From Pseudomonas floridensis (lineage in GTDB: Bacteria; Pseudomonadota; Gammaproteobacteria; Pseudomonadales; Pseudomonadaceae), in the NCBI RefSeq assembly GCF_002087235.1, contig NZ_MUIO01000058.1:1-64000 (forward strand): a stretch of DNA of 64,000 nucleotides, given 5' to 3'. The notes under the pieces are model-generated. The model saw only the letters and a program-made list of their open reading frames with translations, was not told where the DNA came from and searched no databases. Positions 27,957 through 36,392 of the stretch are shown here, piece after piece. The first letter of the stretch is position 1. Every line of letters begins with the position of its first letter. The position numbers and the translations under genes are program-made.

Positions 27957-28877
27957 TCAGCGTGAAAGACCTTCTAGTTTCAGCGTCTCCGGCAACCGTT
28001 GAACGAGTGCTTCAAGAATATACGTCAACCGTTTGGGCAGCAGCCGTGTGTCGGGCCACACTATGTGGCATTCCATTTGCGCCGGCGCACAGTCGCTCAG
28101 GACTCGCACGATATGGCCGGACTGGAGGCGTTCGCGTACCAGCCAAGACGGCAGCCAGCCGATCCCCATTCCGGCCTCGACCGCATCAGCGATGGTTGCC
28201 AGGTCGTTGAGCCTGATACGTGACTCTGGCGTAAGGCTGTGCAATTGACCCTGCTTATCCGGAATCACCCACGGCTGAACGTAGTCGCGTCGGTAGTAAA
28301 GCAGTGCGTCATGGCTGGACAGGTCGGCGATGCTCTGGGGCTCGCCGCTCGTTGCCAGGTACTTCGGCGACGCACACAGCAGCTTGTGCTGGACGCCGAC
28401 GCGCCTGGCCTGCAGGCCTTGCAGCGGGCCCAACGGTCCGAACCGCACGGCCAGGTCGAACCCTTCGGCGATGAGGTCGGTGGGCTGATCGCTGAAGTGC
28501 AGGTCCAGCTCCAGTCCAGCGTGCTGTCTGGCGATATCCAGCAAAATCGGCGCTGCGCAATGGCGACCGAACAGGACCGGCATCGTCACTTTCATTCGGC
28601 CGACAATTTCGTGCAGTCCTGAATCGAGCAACGAGTGTGCAGTGCGAATCTCTTCCATGGCTCGCATGCAATGCTCGTAATACACCTGACCGTCCTCGGT
28701 GAGGCTCTGGGTGCGAGTGGTTCGATGAAAGAGGCGTACGCCAAGCCGCTCTTCGACTCTGGCGATGCCTTTGCCGACTGCCGAACGCGTCAGCGAGAGC
28801 TGCTCGGCGGCCCGAGAGAAGCCGCCTGCGTTGACGACCTCAATGAATAACGCAACGCCATCAAGGGGATCTCGCAT
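27957..28877 (-). CDS. LysR-family transcriptional regulator
   Basis: Regulator of 306 residues. The N-terminal winged helix reads LFIEVVNAGGFSRAAEQLSLTRSAVGKGIARVEERLGVRLFHRTTR, cut here by its features rather than quoted fully: conserved FSRAAE, SAVGK and LFHRTTR. The C-terminal half is a periplasmic-binding-like effector domain (FDLAVRFGPLGPL, GMGIGWLPSWLV). It is divergent from the flavodoxin-like gene with a 176-base gap holding direct repeats, so it most likely controls the redox operon 29054-31774 and itself. The effector molecule is not evident. Confidence 0.9.
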   Translation of the reverse strand: MRDPLDGVALFIEVVNAGGFSRAAEQLSLTRSAVGKGIARVEERLGVRLFHRTTRTQSLTEDGQVYYEHCMRAMEEIRTAHSLLDSGLHEIVGRMKVTMPVLFGRHCAAPILLDIARQHAGLELDLHFSDQPTDLIAEGFDLAVRFGPLGPLQGLQARRVGVQHKLLCASPKYLATSGEPQSIADLSSHDALLYYRRDYVQPWVIPDKQGQLHSLTPESRIRLNDLATIADAVEAGMGIGWLPSWLVRERLQSGHIVRVLSDCAPAQMECHIVWPDTRLLPKRLTYILEALVQRLPETLKLEGLSR

Positions 28878-28897
28878 GCGACGGGCTCCTATTGTCT

Positions 28898-28952
28898 CTT
28901 AAAGTTCTACATAGAGAGGAAAACATATCCTCAATGTCGACTTAAATTCTAC
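28898..28952. promoter_or_regulatory. Direct-repeat region in the LysR/flavodoxin divergent promoter
   Basis: CTTAAAGTTCTAC (28898-28910) recurs as CTTAAATTCTAC (28941-28952), one base shorter. It lies in the only AT-rich stretch between the divergent genes. A candidate LysR operator pair; the assignment is by position and repetition only. Confidence 0.4.
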
Positions 28953-29053
28953 TATAAAGTCTGCATATCCGGGTAATGGTTCCCGGCTGGAGACAGTCCG
29001 GCACTCGTGCGATGCAGGCGTCTTCCTTCTATGACGTGTCAGAAGGAAAAATC

Positions 29054-29623
29054 ATGCTGGTTTCCATCGTCTATGACAGCGGCTGGGGCCATACCGCCAG
29101 GCAGGCCGCGAGCGTTGCCGAAGGCGTTCGCCGTGTTGCGGGTGTCGAGGTACGCCTGATCGCCGTTGCAGAGCAACCGATACCCTGGGAAGTGCTCGAA
29201 GCGAGCGACGCCATCATCTTCGGTTCGCCCACCTATAACGGCGCACCCAGCGCTCGCTTCAAGCAGTTCTGTGAGGACTCGACCCAGCGCGTCTGGAACG
29301 ATTTCAAATGGCGCGACAAACTTGCCGCAGGCTTCACCAATTCCGGCGCGCAGAGCGGCGACAAGCTGCATTCACTGATCTCAATGGCGCTGTTTGCCGC
29401 ACAGCACGGCATGTTATGGATCGGTCTAGACCTGAAACCGGGCAATGACAGCAGTCAGGGCAGCGAGCAGGACCTCAACCGTCTCGGTAGTTGGTTGGGC
29501 GCAATGGCGCAGTCCAATGGTGACCAGGGGCCGGATGAAACCCCCGTCGAGAGTGATCTGCTGACTGCCGCCTGGCTGGGGCAACGCGTGGCCGAAACCC
29601 TGGGTCGCTTCAAAGCCGCCTGA
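29054..29623 (+). CDS. Flavodoxin-like NAD(P)H:quinone reductase (WrbA-like)
   Basis: Flavodoxin-fold protein of 189 residues. FMN-binding elements are the phosphate loop YDSGWGHTARQA, the FGSPTYNGAPSARFKQF block and FTNSGAQSGDKLHSL. This is the WrbA/NQO pattern with two-electron quinone reduction. ATG 29054 follows an AGAAGGA ribosome site and gives the proper beta-strand start MLVSIVYDS; earlier in-frame ATGs give a non-homologous leader. First gene of a run of four on the plus strand, divergent from the LysR gene that probably regulates it. Confidence 0.88.
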   Translation: MLVSIVYDSGWGHTARQAASVAEGVRRVAGVEVRLIAVAEQPIPWEVLEASDAIIFGSPTYNGAPSARFKQFCEDSTQRVWNDFKWRDKLAAGFTNSGAQSGDKLHSLISMALFAAQHGMLWIGLDLKPGNDSSQGSEQDLNRLGSWLGAMAQSNGDQGPDETPVESDLLTAAWLGQRVAETLGRFKAA

Positions 29624-29652
29624 ATCCGTTTTCTGAACAGTGAGTCTGCGAC

Positions 29653-29952
29653 ATGAAACTGCTTTGCCTCGATATTCCGCAACCTGGCGCGACCTTTGAA
29701 CACTACCAGCCGTACATGCTTGAAGAAGCTCGTCATGCCTGGCAGCTCTACAAAAATGGGATCGTGCGCGATTTTTATTTCCGACAGGATCGCCCTGGCG
29801 TCGCACTGATTGCCGAGTGCGAATCGATTGAGGCCGCTCGACAGGCGCTGCGTGAGTTCCCGTTGGCTCAGGCGGGGCTCATCGATTGGGAGATCATCCC
29901 GCTCGGACCATTCATGAGCTGGGAAATGCTGTTTGCCCCCGGCAACGCTTGA
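29653..29952 (+). CDS. Muconolactone delta-isomerase-like / YCII-like small protein
   Basis: A 99-residue ferredoxin-like alpha/beta barrel candidate. The pattern YMLEEARHAWQLYKNGIVRDFYFRQDRPG, summarised as a helix then a GxVRDFYFR strand, and later AECESIEAARQALREFPLAQAGLIDWEIIPLGPF are typical of proteins annotated as muconolactone delta-isomerase-like. Whether it isomerises a lactone or is a small ligand-binding protein is unknown. It starts 29 bases after the flavodoxin-like gene and fits an operon with it. Confidence 0.75.
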   Translation: MKLLCLDIPQPGATFEHYQPYMLEEARHAWQLYKNGIVRDFYFRQDRPGVALIAECESIEAARQALREFPLAQAGLIDWEIIPLGPFMSWEMLFAPGNA

Positions 29953-30023
29953 AAGGCTCGTTCCTTGGGCGGCTTTACTTCAAGGCGTCACCTGTCCTTT
30001 TCACGACCCAGGATTTACAGATC

Positions 30024-30707
30024 ATGACCGGACTGAAGCCCGTGCTTTTCGTCGTTACCAGTAACGCAGTCAAAGGCGAGACTGGTCTGCCTACAGGATT
30101 CAATCTTGCGGAGGTCACTCATCCGCTGGAAAAGCTGCAGGCCGCAGGCATACGTGTGGAGTTGGCCTCGATCAAGGGCGGTGCCGCACCGCTGGACGGT
30201 CTGGAAGACATGAGCGACCCGGTGATTGCCCGTTATTGGGCCGACACCGAATTTCGTCACGCGCTGGCGAACACCCTACTCATCGATGAGGTGGACCCGA
30301 CGCGGTATTCGGCGATTTTCTTCGCTGGCGGCCATGGCACGATGTGGGATTTTCCTGACAATGCCGCTGTGCAAAAAGCCATCCGCGAGATTGATGCGGC
30401 AGGAGGCATCGTTTCAGCGGTGTGTCACGGTCCGGCTGCGCTGATCAATGCACGCGGGGCCGATGGCAGGCTGTTGATTGCTGGCAGGCGTGTCGCAGCG
30501 TTTACCGACGATGAAGAAGAGGCCGTGCAGTCGACCGATGTCATGCCATTTTTGTTGGCCACAAAGCTCAGTGCCCTGGGCGCGCTTCATCAGCCTGCCG
30601 CCAACTGGGCTGACAACGTGGTGGTGGATGGGCGTCTGATCACTGGTCAGAACCCTCAATCGGCTTCGAGCCTGGGCGAAGCGTTACGAGATGCGCTGCT
30701 GGCATGA
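30024..30707 (+). CDS. DJ-1/PfpI family protein (Hsp31/glyoxalase III-like)
   Basis: Class I glutamine-amidotransferase-like fold of 227 residues. The nucleophile elbow AVCHGPAAL gives Cys134 and His135, and GGHGTMWDFPD precedes it, the pattern of Hsp31-type glyoxalase III proteins that convert methylglyoxal to lactate without glutathione. The active glutamate is likely Glu30 in FNLAEVTHP. I start it at ATG 30024 (MTGLKPVLFVVTSN); the open upstream frame overlaps the previous gene. Its stop overlaps by four bases an open leader of the next frame, but the amidohydrolase itself begins 35 bases later. Confidence 0.86.
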   Translation: MTGLKPVLFVVTSNAVKGETGLPTGFNLAEVTHPLEKLQAAGIRVELASIKGGAAPLDGLEDMSDPVIARYWADTEFRHALANTLLIDEVDPTRYSAIFFAGGHGTMWDFPDNAAVQKAIREIDAAGGIVSAVCHGPAALINARGADGRLLIAGRRVAAFTDDEEEAVQSTDVMPFLLATKLSALGALHQPAANWADNVVVDGRLITGQNPQSASSLGEALRDALLA

Positions 30708-30742
30708 CGCACGGGCTTCCCACAGACGAAAGGAGAGATCGC

Positions 30743-31774
30743 ATGAAACTGATTTGTGTCGAGGAACATGTGCTGGACCCGGACATCGGCCAGGCTACAC
30801 AAGCGCTGGCGCTGGGCAGCGCGCCTTATCTGGCTGACTGGGGAAGCCGATTCGTCGATGGCAGCCACATCGTCGACCCGGTCCGACCGCACGTGATTGC
30901 GCCCGGCGAGTCCGCGCGCAAGGCATTGGACATGGGTAGCGCGCGGCTGGCTGATATGGATGGCGCGGGTATCGACATGCAAGTGCTGTCCTATGGCGGC
31001 TTTCCTCAAATGCTGCGCGCAGCCGAGGCGATCGAGCTGTGCCGTGCTGCCAATGACAGGCTTGCAGAGGCGGCGAAGGCGCATTCCGGACGTTTTTCCG
31101 GATTTGCCACGCTGCCCTGGCAAGCGCCAGAGGCTGCGGCGCGTGAGCTGGAAAGGGCGGTCAGGGAACTGGGCTTCAAGGGTGCGTTGATCAATGGGCG
31201 TCCTGGCGATAACTTTCTGGACAACCTTTGCTACGCCCCGATTCTGGCCGCATTGAATGAGTTGGAGGTGCCGCTTTACGTACATCCCGGTCTGCCGTTA
31301 TCTGCCGTGCAGCAACCCTATTACGGCGGATTCGAGCGGGAACTGGGTGCGCGTCTCTCGATGTTCGCCTGGGGCTGGCACAACGAGGCAGGCATCCAGG
31401 TCGTGCGTATGCTGCTTGCGGGGGTGTTCGATCGCTATCCGCGTCTACAAGTCATCAGTGGACACTGGGGCGAGATGGTGCCGTTCTTCCTGCAGCGCCT
31501 GGAGGACTCGATCCCGCAGGAGGTTTCGGGGCTTCAGCGCTCCGTCGTCCAGACGTACCGTGAGCATGTCTACGTCTCGCCGAGCGGCATGCTGACGCTT
31601 CCGCATTTTCAGTTCATCCATTCACTGATGGGCACGGAACGCATTCTGTATTCCATCGATTACCCCTACCAAAGTCTGCACGGTGCACGAGCCTTTATCG
31701 ACGGGCTGCCGATCAGCGACGCAGACAAGGCGTTGATTGCCCACGGCAATGCCGAGAGGCTGCTGCGGCTTTGA
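30743..31774 (+). CDS. Amidohydrolase 2 family protein (ACMSD/resorcylate decarboxylase-like)
   Basis: TIM-barrel metal enzyme of 343 residues starting after an excellent AAAGGAGAG site. The amidohydrolase_2 landmarks are VEEHV near the N-terminus (Glu in place of the usual HxH first pair), VPLYVHPGLP (His ligand), ISGHWGEMVPF (His) and YSIDYPYQS (catalytic Asp). This set fits nonhydrolytic decarboxylases of the ACMSD / gamma-resorcylate type that act on aromatic-derived acids. It is the last of the LysR-linked run of four genes. Substrate unknown; a role in aromatic or aldehyde breakdown is inferred from neighbours. Confidence 0.87.
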   Translation: MKLICVEEHVLDPDIGQATQALALGSAPYLADWGSRFVDGSHIVDPVRPHVIAPGESARKALDMGSARLADMDGAGIDMQVLSYGGFPQMLRAAEAIELCRAANDRLAEAAKAHSGRFSGFATLPWQAPEAAARELERAVRELGFKGALINGRPGDNFLDNLCYAPILAALNELEVPLYVHPGLPLSAVQQPYYGGFERELGARLSMFAWGWHNEAGIQVVRMLLAGVFDRYPRLQVISGHWGEMVPFFLQRLEDSIPQEVSGLQRSVVQTYREHVYVSPSGMLTLPHFQFIHSLMGTERILYSIDYPYQSLHGARAFIDGLPISDADKALIAHGNAERLLRL

Positions 31775-31887
31775 GTCGACATCATTAATGAGCGCTGCTC
31801 ATCGGTTCATGAGACCGCAGGCCGGTAGTCGATCGCCAGATCGTCCACTAACGTGGGTATCGATTCCCCGTTAGCAGGAGCTTACCG

Positions 31888-32379
31888 ATGAGAACACTCG
31901 CAGCGTTGTCCACCCTGGCCTCGATCCTGATGTCACCGTTGAGCACACATGCCGCCGATGCATCAAGCGGGGCGGACATGAGTATTGTCCGCAATGGCGA
32001 GCAACCGTCGATTACCGGCGCGGCAGCGACATTTGTCGGTGCGGCGCGCATCGACCCGCTGTTTCCGGCTAACGCGCCTTCACGTGTATCCGCCGCCTAC
32101 GTGACCTTTCAGCCCGGCGCACGATCCATGTGGCACACCCACCCACTGGGGCAGAATCTGGTCGTGACAGCCGGCGCGGGCTGGATACAGCAGGAAGGTG
32201 GCGAGAAGCAGGTGATCAAACCGGGCGATGTGATCTGGACCCCACCGGGCGTCAAGCACTGGCACGGCGCTACGTCCACTACCGGCATGACGCACATGGC
32301 CATTCAGGAAGCGCAGGACGGCAAGAACGTCGAGTGGCTGGAAGCCGTCACGGACGCGCAATACGAGGCTGCCCGATGA
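31888..32379 (+). CDS. Secreted cupin-domain protein
   Basis: Small beta-barrel protein of 163 residues with a signal peptide ([22 protein letters not shown], cleavage at HAA). Cupin motif 1 appears as [12 protein letters not shown] with two metal-type His, and motif 2 as [17 protein letters not shown]. It resembles the cupins usually encoded next to carboxymuconolactone decarboxylase-like proteins. Its stop overlaps the start of that partner (ATGA), so the two are coupled. Enzymatic activity is unproven; periplasmic location is supported by the signal sequence. Confidence 0.85.
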   Translation: MRTLAALSTLASILMSPLSTHAADASSGADMSIVRNGEQPSITGAAATFVGAARIDPLFPANAPSRVSAAYVTFQPGARSMWHTHPLGQNLVVTAGAGWIQQEGGEKQVIKPGDVIWTPPGVKHWHGATSTTGMTHMAIQEAQDGKNVEWLEAVTDAQYEAAR

Positions 32380-33167
32380 GGGCCGGCAAGCTGGCGCTGT
32401 CGACCTTGGCAGCGCTGTTGACGGCATGTGCCATCACAGAAAAAGGACCCACGACCATGAAGTTACCTCCCGTTCCCACGCCCGACGACGCGCGCGCCGT
32501 TTCGCCGGCCTTGGCGCACAACACTGATTCACTGCTGCTGGGCGAAGTGTGGAAGCGTCCCGGCCTGTCGCCACGCGACAGAAGTCTGGTCACGCTGGCA
32601 GTGTTGATCGCTCGCGGTCAGACGGTAGAGATGGCATACCACTTCAATCGGGCGCTGGACAATGGCGTTACCCCGCTCGAACTGTCCGAGACGATCAATC
32701 ATCTGGCCTATTACGCAGGCTGGGGGAACGCTACGGCGACGCTTCTGATCGCCCGTGATGTGTTCGCCGCACGCGGCATCTCCGCCGAGCAACTCGCGCC
32801 GGTGTCCATGGTTCCATTGCCGCTTGACGAGGCCGCCGAGCAGGCACGTGTCGCTAATGTCGACAAGAACGTAGGTCCCGTGGCACCCGGTCTGGTGGAA
32901 TACACCACCAGGGCGCTGTTCCGCGATCTGTGGCTGCGACCGGGTCTGGCACCGCGTGATCGCAGCCTGATCACGGTCAGTTCACTGGTGGCCAGCGGAC
33001 AGGTTGCGCAGGTCACCTATCACCTCAATCGCGCCATGGACAACGGCTTGACGCAGAGTGAAGCGTCCGAAATGCTCACGCAGTTGGCGTTCTACGCGGG
33101 CTGGCCCAATGCATTTTCGGCGGTGCCGGTGTTCAAGGAGGTGTTCGAAAAACGCCAGGCCGGTTGA
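32376..33167 (+). CDS. Carboxymuconolactone decarboxylase-family lipoprotein, tandem CMD domains
   Basis: A 263-residue protein with signal sequence and lipobox LLTAC (Cys near residue 18), so it is probably membrane-anchored, unusual for CMD enzymes. Two homologous CMD units follow, with parallel blocks GLSPRDRSLVTLAVLIARGQ / GLAPRDRSLITVSSLVASGQ and HLAYYAGWGNATA / QLAFYAGWPNAFS. The AhpD-type CxxC is absent from both, so peroxidase activity is unlikely. It overlaps the secreted cupin gene by four bases and converges with a LysR gene 8 bases downstream. Function unknown; possibly oxidative lactone chemistry outside the cytoplasm. Confidence 0.85.
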   Translation: MRAGKLALSTLAALLTACAITEKGPTTMKLPPVPTPDDARAVSPALAHNTDSLLLGEVWKRPGLSPRDRSLVTLAVLIARGQTVEMAYHFNRALDNGVTPLELSETINHLAYYAGWGNATATLLIARDVFAARGISAEQLAPVSMVPLPLDEAAEQARVANVDKNVGPVAPGLVEYTTRALFRDLWLRPGLAPRDRSLITVSSLVASGQVAQVTYHLNRAMDNGLTQSEASEMLTQLAFYAGWPNAFSAVPVFKEVFEKRQAG

Positions 33168-33175
33168 GCGCAGCG

Positions 33176-34090
33176 TCAGGGCAGGGCGCCCATGGGTTCG
33201 AGTTCGCGAATCAGGTCGATGAGCAAACGCAGCCCGACGGGCACCTGCCTGAAGCTTGAGTAATAGGCATGAAACCCCGGATCGGTGTGCGTCCAGTCCT
33301 CCAGCACGCGGTGCAATGTCCCGGCTGCGAGATAGGGCGCGACGATGGCGGCCGGTACGTACATTAACCCCGCGCCCCGAGTCACCAGCGCCACACCGAT
33401 GCGTGTTTCATCAATCGTGACGGTGCCGGGCACTTCGATTTCCAGTGCCTGACCCTCCTTCATGAATTGCCAGTCATAGAGACGCGCATTGCCCAGGCGA
33501 ATGCGCAGGCAGCGGTGCTGTTTCAGGTCGGCGGGATGGGTCGGCGTGCCGAAGCGTTTCAGGTATTCGGCTGTGCCAACCACTGCCCAAGCGATGTCCG
33601 GCGACAGGCGCTGAGCGATCATGTCCTCGGGAACGGTTCCGCCGAACCGGATGCCTGCGTCATGACCATCGCCGATCACGTCGACCATTTTGTTGGTCAC
33701 GGTCAGGTCCACTTCAATGTCTGGGTAGCGCTCGATGAAAACCGGCAGGACAGGCCCCAGCAGCAATTCCGCGCCGTCGCTCAAGACGTTCAGGCGAATG
33801 CGCCCGGCCGGCTCGTCACGCAGACGATTCAATGCCTCCAGTGCCTGGCCGATGTCGTGGACCGGTGCGCTGATCAGGGCTTGCAACTCTTCTCCGGCCA
33901 CGGTCAGGGTCACGCTGCGCGTTGTCCGGTTCAGCAACCGCACCCCGAGGCGCGCCTCCAGCCCTTTCATGGCGTGGCTGAGGGCCGACGCGCTGATCCC
34001 GACGTCCAGGCCTGCACGGCTGAAACTCTGGTGGCGCGCAATGGCGAGAAAATAAATGATGTCTGCCAGATTCGCGCGGCTGAGGTGCAT
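33176..34090 (-). CDS. LysR-family transcriptional regulator
   Basis: Regulator of 304 residues. Helix-turn-helix landmarks are FLAIARHQSFSRAGLDVGISASALSH and RLGVRLLNRTTRSV. The effector domain has FVIERYPDIEVD-like and DAGIRFGG blocks. ATG 34090 (MHLSRANLADIIYF) gives the standard start; an open upstream frame overlaps the molybdopterin subunit gene and is rejected. It lies between the cupin/CMD pair and the aldehyde oxidoreductase operon and could regulate either. Confidence 0.88.
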   Translation of the reverse strand: MHLSRANLADIIYFLAIARHQSFSRAGLDVGISASALSHAMKGLEARLGVRLLNRTTRSVTLTVAGEELQALISAPVHDIGQALEALNRLRDEPAGRIRLNVLSDGAELLLGPVLPVFIERYPDIEVDLTVTNKMVDVIGDGHDAGIRFGGTVPEDMIAQRLSPDIAWAVVGTAEYLKRFGTPTHPADLKQHRCLRIRLGNARLYDWQFMKEGQALEIEVPGTVTIDETRIGVALVTRGAGLMYVPAAIVAPYLAAGTLHRVLEDWTHTDPGFHAYYSSFRQVPVGLRLLIDLIRELEPMGALP

Positions 34091-34118
34091 CAATGATTCC
34101 TTGAATAGCGGCCGGGCA

Positions 34119-36329
34119 TCAGACCGGATCCGGCAAGTGATCGATGAGTTTGTCCAGCGTGATCGGATAATCCCGGACCCTGATGCCCGTCGCGTTGTAA
34201 ATGGCGTTGGCAATCGCCGCCGCTGCACCGGAAATGCCCAGTTCGCCAACGCCCTTGGCTTTCAATGGCGTTGCGTAGGCGTCCACTTCATCGAGAAAGA
34301 TCACGTCCTGATGCGGGATGTCGGCATGCACCGGCACTTCATAGCCTGCCAGGTCGTGATTGACGAAGAATCCCAGACGATGGTCCACGACCATTTCCTC
34401 CATCAGCGCGGCACCGGCGCCCATGGTCATTCCGCCGATGATCTGGCTGCGGGCAGTCTTGGGGTTCAGAATTCTGCCTGCTGCGCACACGGCCAACTGA
34501 CGGCGAATCCGTATTTCACCGGTCGCCGCGTTGACACCGACCTCGACGAAGTGAGCCCCGAAGGTCTGCTGGGCATAGTCCTTGGCCAGACTGCCGTACT
34601 CCATGAAGTCCTCGGCCTGAAGCTCGCCATTCGCAGCCGCTTGAGCCAGTGGCAGGCGTTTGCCACTGTCCACGACCTGGCCATCGACGAAGTCGGCTTT
34701 CTGCGGATCGAACCCGAGTGTGCGGGCTACGATTTCGCGAAGCTTCACGCAGGCGGCATACACCCCGGCGGTTGAAGACGCTGCGCCCCACTGACCGCCC
34801 GAGCCCGAGGACTCAGGGAATCTGGAGTCGCCCAAGTGCACGACGACGCGTTCCAGGTTTACGCCCATCATTTCAGCCGCCGTCTGCGCAATGATGGTGT
34901 AGGTGCCGGTTCCGATGTCGGTCATATCGGTCTCGACTGTGACGATACCGTGCCGATCAAGGCGAACGCGGGCGGCGGATTTTGTCGTCGGCGCGCCCCG
35001 AATGGCAGCCGCTACGCCAATACCGATCAGCCAGCCATCCTGCAATGCCTTGCCCGGAACGGGGTTGCGTTTGCTCCAGCCGAAGCGCTCGGCGCCGGTG
35101 TTCAGGCATTCCACGAGTTGCCGTTTTGAAAACGGCCGCGTGGGTTGCTCCGGATCGACCTGAGTGTCATTCATGACACGCAATTTCACCGGGTCGATGC
35201 CAATTTTCTCGGCCAGTTCGTCCATGGCAATTTCCAGCGCCATCATGCCGGGTGCTTCGCCCGGTGCACGCATGGCGCTGCCTTCGGCCAGGTCCAGAAC
35301 GGACAGGTTCAGACGGGTCATCCGGTTGGCTCCGGCGTACAGCCCGCGGGTCGAGGCGGTTGCCGCTTCCGGCCTGCCGCCTGGCAGGTTGCCGGACCAG
35401 CTTTCGTGGCCTATCGCCGTGATGGTGCCGTTTTTATCCGCGCCGATGCGGATCCGCTGGAGGGTCGCCGGTCGGTGGGTCAGGTTGTTGAACATCAACG
35501 GGCGGGGCAGAGCGATCTTGACCGGACGTCCGGCCTCGCGTGCGGCCAGCGACGCCAGCACGGCGTCACACAGAATGGTGCCTTTGCCGCCAACCCCACC
35601 GCCGATGTACGGCGATATCAGATGAATGTCCTGCTTGCGAATGTCCAGGGTTTTCGCCAGGTCGCGCACGCCCCAGTTGATCTGCTGGATGGAGGTCCAG
35701 AGCGTCAGCTTATTGCCGTTCCACTGGGCGATGGTCGCGTGGGGCTCCATCATCGCGTGGGCGTGATCGGGCGTGGTGTAGCGTTCATCGAGCCGGACCG
35801 CGGCGGCCTTGAATGCACCGTCGAAATCTCCGACGCTGGTCTGCGGCGGCGGTCCGAAACCGGCTGGCGGCGGTGGTTTGGCCGATTCAAGAGTGGCCGC
35901 CAGTTCGAACGAGCCAGGCTCACGAACGTAATACACCCGAAGCAATGCGGAGGCTGCGCGGGCCTGTTCAAAGGTTTGCGCGACGACGACTGCGACCGCC
36001 TGATGGTAATGATCCACCTGAGGTCCGGCCAGGGCGCGGTCCACGTAAAACTCGCCGCGGTCGAGCTTGCCAGCGTTTTCGTGGGTGACGATGGCGATCA
36101 CGCCCGAGGCCTTTCTCGCCTCGCTGGCATCGATCGACGAAATCCGCCCTTTGCCAATCGCAGCGCCGAGCACATAACCGTACGCAGGGTTGGTGACGGC
36201 GGCGTTCTGTTCGTAGGCGTAAGTCGCCGTGCCGGTGGTTTTCAGCTTGCCGTCGATGCGATCTGCGGGCTGACCGATCACCTTGAGCTGATCAATGGGG
36301 TTGGTGCTGGCAGGCGTGTCGAATTTCAT
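34119..36329 (-). CDS. paoC: Aldehyde oxidoreductase molybdenum-binding subunit (PaoC-like)
   Basis: Catalytic molybdopterin-cytosine-dinucleotide subunit of 736 residues, close to E. coli PaoC (732). Landmarks are YIGGGVGGKG, MRAPGEAPGM, SSTAGVY and the active-site glutamate Glu696 in KGVGELGISG. It oxidises aldehydes to acids. No signal peptide is present, as expected because the complex is exported by the Tat signal on the small subunit. It is the third gene of the paoA-paoB-paoC order, 63 bases after paoB. A PaoD-type cofactor-maturation gene is not seen next to it. Confidence 0.92.
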   Translation of the reverse strand: MKFDTPASTNPIDQLKVIGQPADRIDGKLKTTGTATYAYEQNAAVTNPAYGYVLGAAIGKGRISSIDASEARKASGVIAIVTHENAGKLDRGEFYVDRALAGPQVDHYHQAVAVVVAQTFEQARAASALLRVYYVREPGSFELAATLESAKPPPPAGFGPPPQTSVGDFDGAFKAAAVRLDERYTTPDHAHAMMEPHATIAQWNGNKLTLWTSIQQINWGVRDLAKTLDIRKQDIHLISPYIGGGVGGKGTILCDAVLASLAAREAGRPVKIALPRPLMFNNLTHRPATLQRIRIGADKNGTITAIGHESWSGNLPGGRPEAATASTRGLYAGANRMTRLNLSVLDLAEGSAMRAPGEAPGMMALEIAMDELAEKIGIDPVKLRVMNDTQVDPEQPTRPFSKRQLVECLNTGAERFGWSKRNPVPGKALQDGWLIGIGVAAAIRGAPTTKSAARVRLDRHGIVTVETDMTDIGTGTYTIIAQTAAEMMGVNLERVVVHLGDSRFPESSGSGGQWGAASSTAGVYAACVKLREIVARTLGFDPQKADFVDGQVVDSGKRLPLAQAAANGELQAEDFMEYGSLAKDYAQQTFGAHFVEVGVNAATGEIRIRRQLAVCAAGRILNPKTARSQIIGGMTMGAGAALMEEMVVDHRLGFFVNHDLAGYEVPVHADIPHQDVIFLDEVDAYATPLKAKGVGELGISGAAAAIANAIYNATGIRVRDYPITLDKLIDHLPDPV

Positions 36330-36392
36330 GCTGTGGTTTCCTGATCGAACGGACTGACGTCGGCAGCGCCTGACAGGCGGCTGCGCGAGGGA

